From positions 1 to 16,246 of the forward strand of contig CAMFSB010000007.1 in NCBI GenBank assembly GCA_945982465.1: a stretch of 16,246 bases of DNA. The letters are read 5' to 3'. The stretch's first letter is position 1. Each line of letters begins with the position of its first letter. Made by a program: the position numbers and the translations under genes. Source of the DNA: an uncultured Faecalibacterium sp. (GTDB lineage Bacteria > Bacillota > Clostridia > Oscillospirales > Ruminococcaceae). Under the pieces are notes generated by a model. It had not been told where the DNA came from, made no database searches, and was given only the letters and a program-made list of their open reading frames with translations. Positions 1-6,641 of this stretch are shown here, piece by piece.

Positions 1-1
1 C

Positions 2-2989
2 CTGTACGCCGGGGCGGCCCGGCTGCTGGCCGCCGACTGGCAGGCCGCCCTGCGCAGCGCCGAAGCGGACAAAAAGCCCGACGCGGCCCGCGCCAAGGCA
101 AACGACCAGTTCGCCGAGCCGGCCGACCGGCTGGCCGCTGCCCAGCAGGAAATGCAGACGGTGCAGCGGCTGGCCCGCACCGGCGACTGGGCGGGCCTGG
201 ATGCGTTTTTGGCACCCTGGCGGGAACAGCTCCGCCCGCTGCCCGGCCTGAAAGGCATGAAAAAGCGGCTGGCCGGCGACCGTCGCGGCGCTGTGCGTGC
301 CCAGAACAACGAGGCGGCCGACTGCTTTGAACGGCTGCTCAAACTGGTGCCGTGCAGCGAAGCGGAGTCCGAGGCCGACCGGGCCGCCGCTCTGCCGCTG
401 CTGACGGCACTGTTTGCGGCGGTAAAGGACTTTGACGGCCGGTACTATCAGCGCAAGCTGGAGCGCAAGGTGCTGGAGTTCAGCGATTTTGCGCATCTGG
501 CGCTGCGGCTGCTGCGCGCGCCGGACGGCCGCCGCACGCCGCTGTGCCAGACCATCAGCGCCGGGTTCGACGCGGTGATGGTGGATGAATACCAGGACAC
601 CAACGCCCTGCAGGACGCGCTGTACGCCTGCCTTGCTTCGCCCGCGGGCGACAATCTGTTTTTTGTGGGCGACTTAAAGCAGAGCATTTACCGCTTCCGC
701 CAGGCCGAGCCGGGGATCTTCAAGGCAAAGCTGGCTGCGTTTGCGCCGCTGGAGCCGGCCAATACGCCCCGGCCCTGCCCCGCGCCGGGCTGCGCGGGCC
801 AAAGCGCCCAGCTGGCGCTGGATGCCAACTTCCGCAGTGCGCCGGCGGTGGTGGACGGGATCAACTTTATTTTTGAAAACCTGATGACCCCCGCCCTGGG
901 CGACACCGCCTACGGCGGCGGCCAGCGGCTGGTGTGCGGCGCGGCGGACGGCTACGCCGGCCGGGTGGAGGCCTATGTGCTGCGCACCGAAGGCGCCCCC
1001 GGCGACGCGCGCTTTGTGGCCCGGCGCATCGACGAGCTGGTGCGGGCGGGCACGCCCATCCGCGCGGCGGGGGGCGGCGTGCGCCCGCTGCAATACGAGG
1101 ACTGCTGCATCCTGCTTTCCACACGCACCAACTTCGCGGCGTACAGCGACGCGCTGGCCGAACGGGGCATCCCGGTGTATGCCGATTCGGCCGAGGACCT
1201 GCTGTGCGCACCCCATATCCGGCCGCTGGTGGCGCTGCTGCGCGTGATCGACAACCCCGCCCAGGATATCTACCTTGCCGCGGCCATGCTGGGGCCGATG
1301 TTCGGCTTTACCGATGACGATCTGGTACGGCTGCGGGCCGCCCAGGGCCGCATTAGCCTGTACGGAGCGGTGATTCGGGCGGCAGAGCAGGCCGGCCGGG
1401 CGGACGCCGCTGCCGACCCGGAAACACTGGCCTTTGACCAAAAGGTGCGCACGTTTTACCGGCGGCTCACCGCCCTGCGCGAAGCCTCGCGCACCATCCC
1501 GATGGAGCAGCTTTTGGAGGAGATCTTTGCCGAGACCGGCTACCTGGCCGCGCTGGGCGCCATGGAAAACGGCGCGCGCCGCCGCGACGACGCCCGGCGG
1601 TTCGCCGCGTTCTGCTGCGCCAACGGCTCCGCCGGCGTGGCGGGGCTGATCCGTGCCATCGACGCCACCGAGGCGGCGGGAGGCTGGGTGGAAGCCGCCC
1701 CCGGCCGGGGCCGGGCCGGCTGCGTTACGCTGATGACCATCCACCGTTCCAAGGGGCTGCAGTTCCCGGCGGTGTTTGTGGCGGACACGGCCCACCGTTT
1801 TAACACCGACGATTTCCGCCGGCCGCTGCTGCTGCACCGGGAATACGGCGTGGGCCTGCTGCTGCGCGCGGGCGAAAACGGCGGCACTTACCCCACGGCG
1901 GCCTATACGGCCATCCGGCAGGCGCAGAACGCCGAGCTGCTCAGCGAGCAGATGCGTCTTTTGTATGTGGCGCTGACCCGCACGCAGGACCTTTTGGTGG
2001 TGACGGCCCCCTTCAAAAAGCCGGAGGAGGCGGCCGCCCGCACGGCGGTATGCCTGGACGCCGACGCGGCCGATACGCTGCACGCCGGGGCGCACTGCTT
2101 TGCCGACTGGCTGCTTTCGGCGCTGCTGCGCCACCCGCAGGCCCATGCGCTGCGCCAGGCGGCCGGGCTGCCGCTGCGCTGGGCCGAGACTGGCAGCGTG
2201 ATGACCATCGAACTGGCGGAGGAGCCGGGTCCGGCTGCGCCTGATACGCAGCAGCTGGCCGCCGCCCCTGCGGCCGACCCGGCCCTGGTGCGGCTGCTGG
2301 CCGAGGGCTTTGCCTGGCAGTATCCGGACGCAGCCCTGGCGCAGGTGCCCGCCAAGGTCAGCGTGACCAGTGTGGCGCACCGCAGCGACGAGATCGTGCT
2401 GGAGCGCCCCGGCTTTATGAGTGCCGGCGGCCTGACCGCCGCCGAGATGGGCACCGCCCTGCACGCCTTTTTGGAGCATGCTGATTTCGCGCCCTTTGCC
2501 GCCGCGCGCGCACAGGGCAGCGCGGCGCTGCGCGCCGCCGTGCAGGAGGAAAGCGCGCGGCAGACCGCGCTGCAGCTGGCGGCGCCCGAGCTGGCCGCAA
2601 GGCTGGACACCGAAAAGCTGGTCCGCTTTTTTGAAAGCGAGGCCTTTGCCCGCATCTGCGCCGCCCAGAGCGTGCTGCGGGAGGTGGCGTTCATCACGGC
2701 GCTGCCCGCGGGGGCGGTGCTGGCCGCGCAGGGCGGCCCGGCGCAGCAGAATGCCCCAAACGCGCAGGTACTGGTGCAGGGCATCGCGGACCTGGTGCTG
2801 GTGTACCCGGACCATCTGGAGCTGCTGGATTACAAGACCGACCGCGGCAAGACCGCGCCCCAACTGGTGCAGGAGTACCGCGCCCAGCTGAACCTGTACG
2901 CCCTTGCCATCGAAAAGCGGTTCGCGCCCAAAAAGATCACCTATAAGGGCATCTACTCGCTGACGCTGGGGCAGCTGATCGAAGCGTAA
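2..2989 (+). CDS. addA: AddA, helicase-nuclease subunit of AddAB (5' end off the window)
   Basis: AddA, with AddB, processes double-strand breaks: it is an ATP-driven 3'-5' helicase with a C-terminal nuclease, preparing ends for RecA. The frame is open from base 2, giving 995 visible residues; the family is about 1,150-1,250 residues, so the N-terminus with the Walker A loop lies upstream. Seen in order: motif II DEYQDT (584-601), motif III VGDLKQSIYRFR (about 668-703), motif IV NFRS (about 827), motif V TIHRSKG (about 1736-1756), motif VI RLLYVALTR (about 1955-1981). Near the C-terminus come GTALHAF and LLDYKTDRGK (2822-2851), the PD-(D/E)XK nuclease signature with Asp and Lys present. AddA carries this nuclease without an iron-sulfur cluster, whereas RecB is restricted to proteobacteria and some others, so AddA fits best. 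addB would be expected upstream. A short Cys-containing insert lies between motifs III and IV. The stop codon is followed by the infC promoter region. Confidence 0.95.
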   Translation: MYAGAARLLAADWQAALRSAEADKKPDAARAKANDQFAEPADRLAAAQQEMQTVQRLARTGDWAGLDAFLAPWREQLRPLPGLKGMKKRLAGDRRGAVRAQNNEAADCFERLLKLVPCSEAESEADRAAALPLLTALFAAVKDFDGRYYQRKLERKVLEFSDFAHLALRLLRAPDGRRTPLCQTISAGFDAVMVDEYQDTNALQDALYACLASPAGDNLFFVGDLKQSIYRFRQAEPGIFKAKLAAFAPLEPANTPRPCPAPGCAGQSAQLALDANFRSAPAVVDGINFIFENLMTPALGDTAYGGGQRLVCGAADGYAGRVEAYVLRTEGAPGDARFVARRIDELVRAGTPIRAAGGGVRPLQYEDCCILLSTRTNFAAYSDALAERGIPVYADSAEDLLCAPHIRPLVALLRVIDNPAQDIYLAAAMLGPMFGFTDDDLVRLRAAQGRISLYGAVIRAAEQAGRADAAADPETLAFDQKVRTFYRRLTALREASRTIPMEQLLEEIFAETGYLAALGAMENGARRRDDARRFAAFCCANGSAGVAGLIRAIDATEAAGGWVEAAPGRGRAGCVTLMTIHRSKGLQFPAVFVADTAHRFNTDDFRRPLLLHREYGVGLLLRAGENGGTYPTAAYTAIRQAQNAELLSEQMRLLYVALTRTQDLLVVTAPFKKPEEAAARTAVCLDADAADTLHAGAHCFADWLLSALLRHPQAHALRQAAGLPLRWAETGSVMTIELAEEPGPAAPDTQQLAAAPAADPALVRLLAEGFAWQYPDAALAQVPAKVSVTSVAHRSDEIVLERPGFMSAGGLTAAEMGTALHAFLEHADFAPFAAARAQGSAALRAAVQEESARQTALQLAAPELAARLDTEKLVRFFESEAFARICAAQSVLREVAFITALPAGAVLAAQGGPAQQNAPNAQVLVQGIADLVLVYPDHLELLDYKTDRGKTAPQLVQEYRAQLNLYALAIEKRFAPKKITYKGIYSLTLGQLIEA

Positions 2990-3016
2990 GCAGCCGGCGC
3001 GCCGAGCCGGGCGCTG

Positions 3017-3030
3017 CGGGCAGAAGCCCG
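3017..3030 (+). other. GC-rich inverted repeats after addA, not a clear terminator
   Basis: The 89 bases between the addA stop and the infC -35 box are very GC-rich with several overlapping dyads. The cleanest is CGGGC-AGAA-GCCCG at 3017-3030. An alternative pairs CCGGGC just upstream with GCCCGG. None is followed by a T-run, so a canonical intrinsic terminator for addA is not visible. The structure may slow or trim the transcript. Confidence 0.35.
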
Positions 3031-3078
3031 GGTGGGCCCCGATGCGCGGCTCGCGGCGGCAGGCCGAGAAACTCCCCC

Positions 3079-3107
3079 TTGACAGCGGCCCCGGCCTGTG
3101 GTAAGAT
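3079..3107 (+). promoter_or_regulatory. Sigma-A-type promoter of the infC operon
   Basis: A perfect -35 box TTGACA (3079-3084) is separated by exactly 17 bases from a -10 box TAAGAT (3102-3107, 4 of 6 consensus). TGG directly precedes the -10, which gives the extended -10 TGn motif. Transcription should begin near 3113-3116, leaving an untranslated leader of about 185 bases before infC. It is the only convincing housekeeping promoter I see in the window, which fits a ribosomal-protein operon. Confidence 0.88.
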
Positions 3108-3112
3108 ATCCC

Positions 3113-3298
3113 GGTAAAGAAAGCAGCAATCGGCTGAAATGCCGCGCTCGCCTTGCGGGTCACAGGCCCCGGGCTATATGGAAAAGCACGTTCGCGGAAT
3201 GTGCGGTTTCTGTGTGTCAATGCGCGGCAGCCCTTTGCAGGGCGGCCGCGTTTCTGTTTTGCAAAATACAACAGCATCGTTACTGGAGGTGTGTTCGA
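3113..3298 (+). promoter_or_regulatory. infC leader RNA with attenuator, probably L20-responsive
   Basis: Leader of about 185 bases between the predicted transcription start and infC. It contains a perfect 8-bp hairpin GCACGTTC-GCG-GAATGTGC (3186-3204) and an intrinsic terminator (3223-3260). The segment TGCCGCGC at 3140-3147 is exactly complementary to GCGCGGCA at 3222-3229, which is the 5' arm of the terminator. Pairing of these two would exclude the terminator, so the leader can be drawn in two mutually exclusive states. In Bacillus, the infC-rpmI-rplT operon is known to be controlled by L20 binding to its leader and promoting termination (the L20 leader family). Position and architecture suggest the same here. 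Assignment to that family is inference; a covariance-model search would decide it. Confidence 0.72.
3223..3260 (+). terminator. Intrinsic terminator (attenuator) within the infC leader
   Basis: CGCGGC (3223-3228) pairs with GCCGCG (3245-3250). After one A/G mismatch, GCCCT (3230-3234) pairs with AGGGC (3239-3243) around a TTGC loop. The stem is followed at once by TTTCTGTTTT (3251-3260). It lies after the promoter and before the infC Shine-Dalgarno, so it must be conditional: full termination would silence essential genes. Confidence 0.83.
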
Positions 3299-3301
3299 AT
3301 C
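3285..3301 (+). promoter_or_regulatory. infC ribosome binding site with AUC start codon
   Basis: GGAGGTG (3285-3291) is a strong Shine-Dalgarno, followed after 7 bases by ATC at 3299-3301 in the infC frame. No ATG, GTG or TTG in the infC frame lies at usable spacing. The only upstream in-frame ATG (3098) sits inside the promoter. infC in many bacteria starts with AUU, AUC or AUA, and IF3 represses its own synthesis by discriminating against such codons. Confidence 0.9.
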
Positions 3302-3826
3302 GCTACCACTGGAAAAAACAAGGAACTGGAGATCAACGGCGCGATCCGCGACCGTGAGGTCCGTCTGATCGGCGCAGACGGCACCCAGATGGGCGTTGTA
3401 AGCCTGCGCACAGCGATGGAGGCCGCTGAGGCCGCCAACCTTGATCTGGTAAAAATCGCCCCGCAGGCGACCCCGCCTGTGTGCAAGATCCTCGACTACG
3501 GCAAATACCGTTTTGAGCAGCAGAAGAGGGACAAGGAAAACAAGAAAAACCAGAAAGTGGTTGAGATCAAGGAAGTCCGCCTGTCGCTGAACATCGACAC
3601 CAACGACTTCAACCCCAAGGCCAATCAGGCCGCCAAATTCCTGGCGGCAGGGCACAAGGTAAAGGTCTCGATCCGTTTCCGTGGCCGCGAAATGGCGCAC
3701 TCCGCCCTGGGTGCCGAGGTGATGAAGCGGTTTGCCGCTGCTCTGCCGCAGGCAAACATGGACAAAAACCCGATCCTGGAGGGCCGTACCATGACGATGC
3801 TGCTCATCCCCAGCCCCAACAAGTAA
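3299..3826 (+). CDS. infC: Translation initiation factor IF-3, AUC start
   Basis: IF-3 binds the 30S subunit, keeps it apart from 50S and checks start-codon/initiator-tRNA pairing. Starting at the ATC, the product is 175 residues, within the usual 165-180, and begins MATTGKNKELEING. The N-domain includes EINGAIRDREVRLIGADG and TPPVCKILDYGKYRFEQQ. A lysine-rich linker (KRDKENKKNQK) follows, then the C-domain with KEVRLSLNIDTNDF, KVKVSIRFRGREM and a C-terminal MTMLLIPSPNK. All are family hallmarks. It is the first gene of infC-rpmI-rplT, with rpmI starting 19 bases after its stop. Expression is probably controlled twice: by the leader attenuator, and by IF-3 acting against its own AUC codon. 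A 242-residue version from the ATG at 3098 would add 67 residues unlike IF-3 and is rejected. Confidence 0.97.
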   Translation: MATTGKNKELEINGAIRDREVRLIGADGTQMGVVSLRTAMEAAEAANLDLVKIAPQATPPVCKILDYGKYRFEQQKRDKENKKNQKVVEIKEVRLSLNIDTNDFNPKANQAAKFLAAGHKVKVSIRFRGREMAHSALGAEVMKRFAAALPQANMDKNPILEGRTMTMLLIPSPNK

Positions 3827-3845
3827 ATCTTAGGAGGAAACTAAA

Positions 3846-4049
3846 ATGGCAAAGCTCAAGCTGAAAACTCATTCCGGCGCGAAAAAGCGCTTCAAGCTGA
3901 CCAAGAACGGCAAGGTCAAGCGCGGCCATGCGTTCCGCAGCCACATTCTGACCAAAAAGACCACCAAGACCACCCGCGGCTATCGTCAGCCCTGCTACGT
4001 GGACGATACCAACGCCGGCGCGCTGAAGAAGATGCTGCCTTACGGCTGA
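3846..4049 (+). CDS. rpmI: 50S ribosomal protein L35
   Basis: L35 is a small basic protein of the large subunit. The 67-residue product begins MAKLKLKTHSGAKKRFKLT, with KVKRGHAFRSHILTKK in the middle and a tail ending in LKKMLPYG. Length (family 64-67) and the lysine/arginine load match the family. A strong Shine-Dalgarno AGGAGG (3832-3837) lies 8 bases before the ATG. It is the middle gene of the conserved infC-rpmI-rplT operon and shares its promoter. Sense codons are the restricted set expected of a highly expressed gene (AAG/AAA for Lys, CGC/CGT for Arg), and its base composition is visibly less GC-rich than addA. Confidence 0.98.
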   Translation: MAKLKLKTHSGAKKRFKLTKNGKVKRGHAFRSHILTKKTTKTTRGYRQPCYVDDTNAGALKKMLPYG

Positions 4050-4107
4050 GTTTGGGGCACCGAAGCACATTTGAGACAACCAAGACGATCAAAGGAGATA
4101 GACTACA

Positions 4108-4458
4108 ATGGCACGTATTAAAGGCGCTACGATGACCCACAAACGTCGTAAAAAGACCCTGAAGCTGGCAAAGGGCTTCTATGGCTCCAAGAGCAAGCAT
4201 TTCAAGATGGCCAAGCAGCAGGTCATGAAGAGCGGCAACTACGCTCTGGCCGGCCGCCGCATGAAGAAGCGTCAGTTCCGCAACCTGTGGATCGCCCGCA
4301 TCAACAACGCGGTGCGTCCCCTGGGGCTGAACTACTCCACCTTTATGAACAAGCTGAAGAAGGCCGGCATCACGCTGAACCGCAAGATGCTCAGCGAGAT
4401 GGCCATCAACGACCCGGCGAGCTTTGCCGCCCTGGTCGAGAGCGTCAAGAACGTCTGA
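4108..4458 (+). CDS. rplT: 50S ribosomal protein L20
   Basis: L20 is an early-assembly protein of the large subunit and binds 23S rRNA. In several bacteria it also represses its own operon by binding the mRNA leader. The 116-residue product begins [19 protein letters not shown] and contains [32 protein letters not shown] and [22 protein letters not shown], the standard L20 landmarks at standard positions and length. The Shine-Dalgarno AAAGGAGA (4091-4098) is 9 bases before the ATG. The gap of 58 bases after rpmI holds no clear structure. rplT is the last gene before the terminator at 4508-4535 and is the candidate effector for the attenuator in front of infC. Confidence 0.98.
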   Translation: MARIKGATMTHKRRKKTLKLAKGFYGSKSKHFKMAKQQVMKSGNYALAGRRMKKRQFRNLWIARINNAVRPLGLNYSTFMNKLKKAGITLNRKMLSEMAINDPASFAALVESVKNV

Positions 4459-4507
4459 GAATTTCCGTCAGGCGCCGGGCGCGCAAACAAGCCTCTGCAA
4501 AAAAAGC

Positions 4508-4535
4508 GACGCCCGCGCACGCGGGCGTCCCTTTT
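4508..4535 (+). terminator. Intrinsic terminator after rplT
   Basis: GACGCCCGC (4508-4516) and GCGGGCGTC (4521-4529) form a perfect 9-bp stem with a GCAC loop. The stem is preceded by seven A residues (4499-4505) and followed by CCTTTT (4530-4535). The short, C-interrupted T tract suggests it may be leaky, which matters because no promoter is evident before the next gene. Confidence 0.85.
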
Positions 4536-4596
4536 GCGTTATGGGGGCTTTGCCGGCCCGGCAGGCAGCCCGCGCAAAGCATCACGGGGGGAAGTT

Positions 4597-5385
4597 ATGG
4601 CACAGGCGTGCAGCATCACCAGCCGCGAAAACGCAAAGATCAAATACGCCGCGCACCTCGCGGCCAGCGCAGCCTTCCGCCAGCAGGAGCAATGCTTTTT
4701 GGCGGAGGGCCTGAAGCTGTGCCCGGAACTGGCAAAGGGCGCTGTATTAAAGGAATTGTATTATACCGAGCAGGCGCTGCAAAAGGCCCCGGCGCTGGCG
4801 CAGCTGCCCGGCGAGCAGTATCTCATCGCCCCGCATGTGGCCGAAAAGCTGGCCGATGTGGGCACAAACCAGGGCGTGTTCGGCGTGTTCCAGACACCGC
4901 AGCACGGCTGGGAGTGCATCCGCCCGGGCGGGCGCTTTCTGGCGCTGGAACGGGTGCAGGACCCGGGCAACGTGGGCACGCTGATCCGCAGCGCGGCGGC
5001 CTTCGGCTTTGACGCCGTGCTGTTGGCCGACGGCTGCGCTTCGCCCTTTGCGCCCAAAACGCTGCGCGCCTCCATGGGGGCGGCGGTGCGGGTGCCGGTG
5101 GTGGCCGTGGGGGAGCTGCCGGCCGCCGTGCAGCGGCTGCGGGGCATGGGCGTGTGCTGCCTGGCCGCGGCACTGTACCGCTCCGAGCCGCTTTCGGCCG
5201 TGGGGACAGACTTCCCCGGCGGGCTGTGCGTGGCGGTGGGCAGCGAGGGCCAGGGCCTGCGCGATGAGCCCATTGCCGCCTGCGACCGGGCCGTGCGCAT
5301 CCCCATGACTGACCGGGCCGAAAGCCTGAACGCCGGCATCGCGGGCAGCGTGCTGCTGTGGCATTTCCGGGGGGCGGGGCTGTGA
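4597..5385 (+). CDS. SpoU/TrmH-family RNA 2'-O-methyltransferase (YsgA-like)
   Basis: The enzyme should transfer a methyl group from S-adenosylmethionine to a ribose 2'-OH of rRNA or tRNA; the target base cannot be read from sequence. The 262-residue product has an N-terminal substrate-binding region (FLAEGLKLC, about residues 30-40) and then the three SPOUT knot motifs. These are motif 1 ERVQDPGNVGTLIRSA (118-133, with Asn125 and Arg131), motif 2 GSEGQGL (215-221) and motif 3 ESLNAGIAGSVLLW (about 242-255, with Asn245). The ATG at 4597 follows GGGGGGA and gives a normal family length. A longer frame from 4534 would begin inside the rplT terminator. A related gene (ysgA) lies downstream of rplT in Bacillus, supporting orthology, though RlmB or TrmH-type activity remains possible. 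The stop overlaps the dprA start. Confidence 0.9.
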   Translation: MAQACSITSRENAKIKYAAHLAASAAFRQQEQCFLAEGLKLCPELAKGAVLKELYYTEQALQKAPALAQLPGEQYLIAPHVAEKLADVGTNQGVFGVFQTPQHGWECIRPGGRFLALERVQDPGNVGTLIRSAAAFGFDAVLLADGCASPFAPKTLRASMGAAVRVPVVAVGELPAAVQRLRGMGVCCLAAALYRSEPLSAVGTDFPGGLCVAVGSEGQGLRDEPIAACDRAVRIPMTDRAESLNAGIAGSVLLWHFRGAGL

Positions 5386-6548
5386 GCGCCGCAACGCCGC
5401 TGGAGCGGCTGGCCCGTGGCGAAAGCGCCTTTGCGCAGGAGCCGCCCGGCGGCTGGGCGCCGGAGCTGTACTGGCTGTGGCTGGCCGACCTGCTGCGGCC
5501 GGGCTTTGCCCACACGGGCCGCGTGCTGGACGCCTACGGCACGGCCCGGGCTGTGTGGGAGCAGCGCTTCGATCCGGACCGCTTTGCCCATGCAGCGGGC
5601 GCGGCCGCAGTCCGGCGGCTGGTGCAGGAGGATAAAACCCCGGCAGATTACCAGGCGCTGTACGCGCAGTGCACAGCCTGCGGAGTGCACATCATTACCT
5701 TTGAGGACCCGGATTACCCGCTTGCGCTTTCGCGCATTTCCGACCTGCCGCTTGTTCTATACTGCACAGGCAGCACACAATGGCTCAACGCCGCGCATAC
5801 GGTGGGCATGGTGGGCAGCCGCCGCCCCACTGCGTACGGGGCCGAAGCCGCCGCCCGGCTGGGCGCGCAGCTGGCGCAGGGCGGGGCGGTGATCGTCAGC
5901 GGTATGGCCGACGGGCTGGACAGCGAGTGCCACAAGGCCGCGCTGGCCCAGCACACGCCCACCATTGCCGTGTTGGGCGTGCCCATCGACCGCACCTACC
6001 CGGCAGCCAACGCCGGGCTGCGCCGCCGCATCGAGGCGTGCGGCGCGGTGATCAGCGAATACCCGCCGGTGGGCGAGGAGGTTTACCGCGCGGCGTTTTT
6101 GCAGCGCAACCGGATCATTGCGGCGCTTTCGCAGGCGCTGGTGGTGGTGGAAGCGCGCCGGCGCAGCGGCACCATGTCCACCGTGGGCCACGCGGCCCGC
6201 TACGGCCGGCCGGTGTTTGCCGTGCCGGGCAGCGTGTTTTCGCCGCTTTCGGAGGGGACCAACGAGCTGCTGCGCACCGGGCAGGCCCGGGCGGCGGTGT
6301 GCGCGCAGGACATTCTGCAGGCGGTGGGCCTGGGCGGCGGGCAGCAGCCTGCGGCCGCGCCGGAGCCGGAACCGCTGCCGCCCGCCGCAAAAAAGGTGCT
6401 GGCTTGCCTGGGGGCGCGGCCTGTGGGCCTGGCGGCCCTGGCCGAAAGCACCGGCCTTTCCATGGGCGCGCTGCTGGGCGCGCTGACGGCGCTGGAGGTG
6501 GCGGGGCGCATTATGGCCCTGCCCGGGCGCCAGTATATTTTGAAGTGA
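5382..6548 (+). CDS. dprA: DprA/Smf, DNA-processing protein, GTG start
   Basis: DprA protects incoming single-stranded DNA and loads RecA during natural transformation; it is conserved also in bacteria not known to be competent. The product is 388 residues from the GTG at 5382, which overlaps the upstream stop as GTGA. Seen in order: an N-terminal helical region (about 1-80), then the Rossmann-like domain with GSRRPTAYG (145-153), SGMADGLDSECH (173-184), GVPIDRTYPAAN, ISEYPP, RNRIIAALSQALVVVEA, SGTMSTVGHAA and FAVPGSV. A Pro/Ala/Glu-rich linker follows, then a winged-helix domain (about 333-388, ending in GRQYILK). The usual SGxARGID loop reads SGMADGLD, lacking the common Arg. The Shine-Dalgarno is only a G-run, so translation is probably coupled to the methyltransferase. 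dprA-topA-trmFO is a recurrent Firmicutes order. Confidence 0.95.
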   Translation: MSAATPLERLARGESAFAQEPPGGWAPELYWLWLADLLRPGFAHTGRVLDAYGTARAVWEQRFDPDRFAHAAGAAAVRRLVQEDKTPADYQALYAQCTACGVHIITFEDPDYPLALSRISDLPLVLYCTGSTQWLNAAHTVGMVGSRRPTAYGAEAAARLGAQLAQGGAVIVSGMADGLDSECHKAALAQHTPTIAVLGVPIDRTYPAANAGLRRRIEACGAVISEYPPVGEEVYRAAFLQRNRIIAALSQALVVVEARRRSGTMSTVGHAARYGRPVFAVPGSVFSPLSEGTNELLRTGQARAAVCAQDILQAVGLGGGQQPAAAPEPEPLPPAAKKVLACLGARPVGLAALAESTGLSMGALLGALTALEVAGRIMALPGRQYILK

Positions 6549-6575
6549 CACAGACCCGGCAGACGGCGGCAGGCA

Positions 6576-6598
6576 GCCGCGGGGCACCCCCGCGCGGC
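6576..6598 (+). other. GC hairpin between dprA and topA
   Basis: GCC and GCGGGG (6576-6584) pair with CCCCGC and GGC (6588-6598) around a CAC loop, with a 2-base bulge. No T-run follows, so this is unlikely to terminate transcription. It may reduce expression or stabilise an RNA end. The remaining bases of the 93-base gap show only the topA Shine-Dalgarno. Confidence 0.4.
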
Positions 6599-6641
6599 CC
6601 GCGCGCTGAAAACGGTTTTGATAGAGAGGAGCATCGACCAC

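Noticed and set aside
3098..3298. ATG-initiated 67-residue N-terminal extension of IF3.
   Set aside because: The ATG lies between the -35 and -10 boxes, so it is not transcribed from this promoter. The added residues are Cys/Arg-rich and unlike IF3, and they run through the terminator hairpin.
3139..3357. Possible leader peptide of 72 codons in the infC leader.
   Set aside because: No Shine-Dalgarno before its ATG and no run of regulatory codons. It overlaps infC in another frame, so RNA structure explains the region better.
674..3700. A 1,008-codon minus-strand frame opposite addA and running across the infC promoter and leader.
   Set aside because: Same GC-driven shadow effect. It crosses a gene boundary and promoter on the other strand and shows no domain.
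4534..4596. Upstream ATG extending the RNA methyltransferase by 21 residues.
   Set aside because: It begins within the T-run of the rplT terminator with no ribosome binding site. The ATG at 4597 has one and gives normal family length.
4287..5012. 241-codon plus-strand frame overlapping rplT and the methyltransferase.
   Set aside because: It is a different frame of two well-identified genes, crosses the terminator and has no motif.
6618..6641. TTG start extending TopA by 8 residues.
   Set aside because: The ATG at 6642 has a good Shine-Dalgarno and gives the canonical MAKLVIVESPAKAK start. The Shine-Dalgarno lies inside the longer version.
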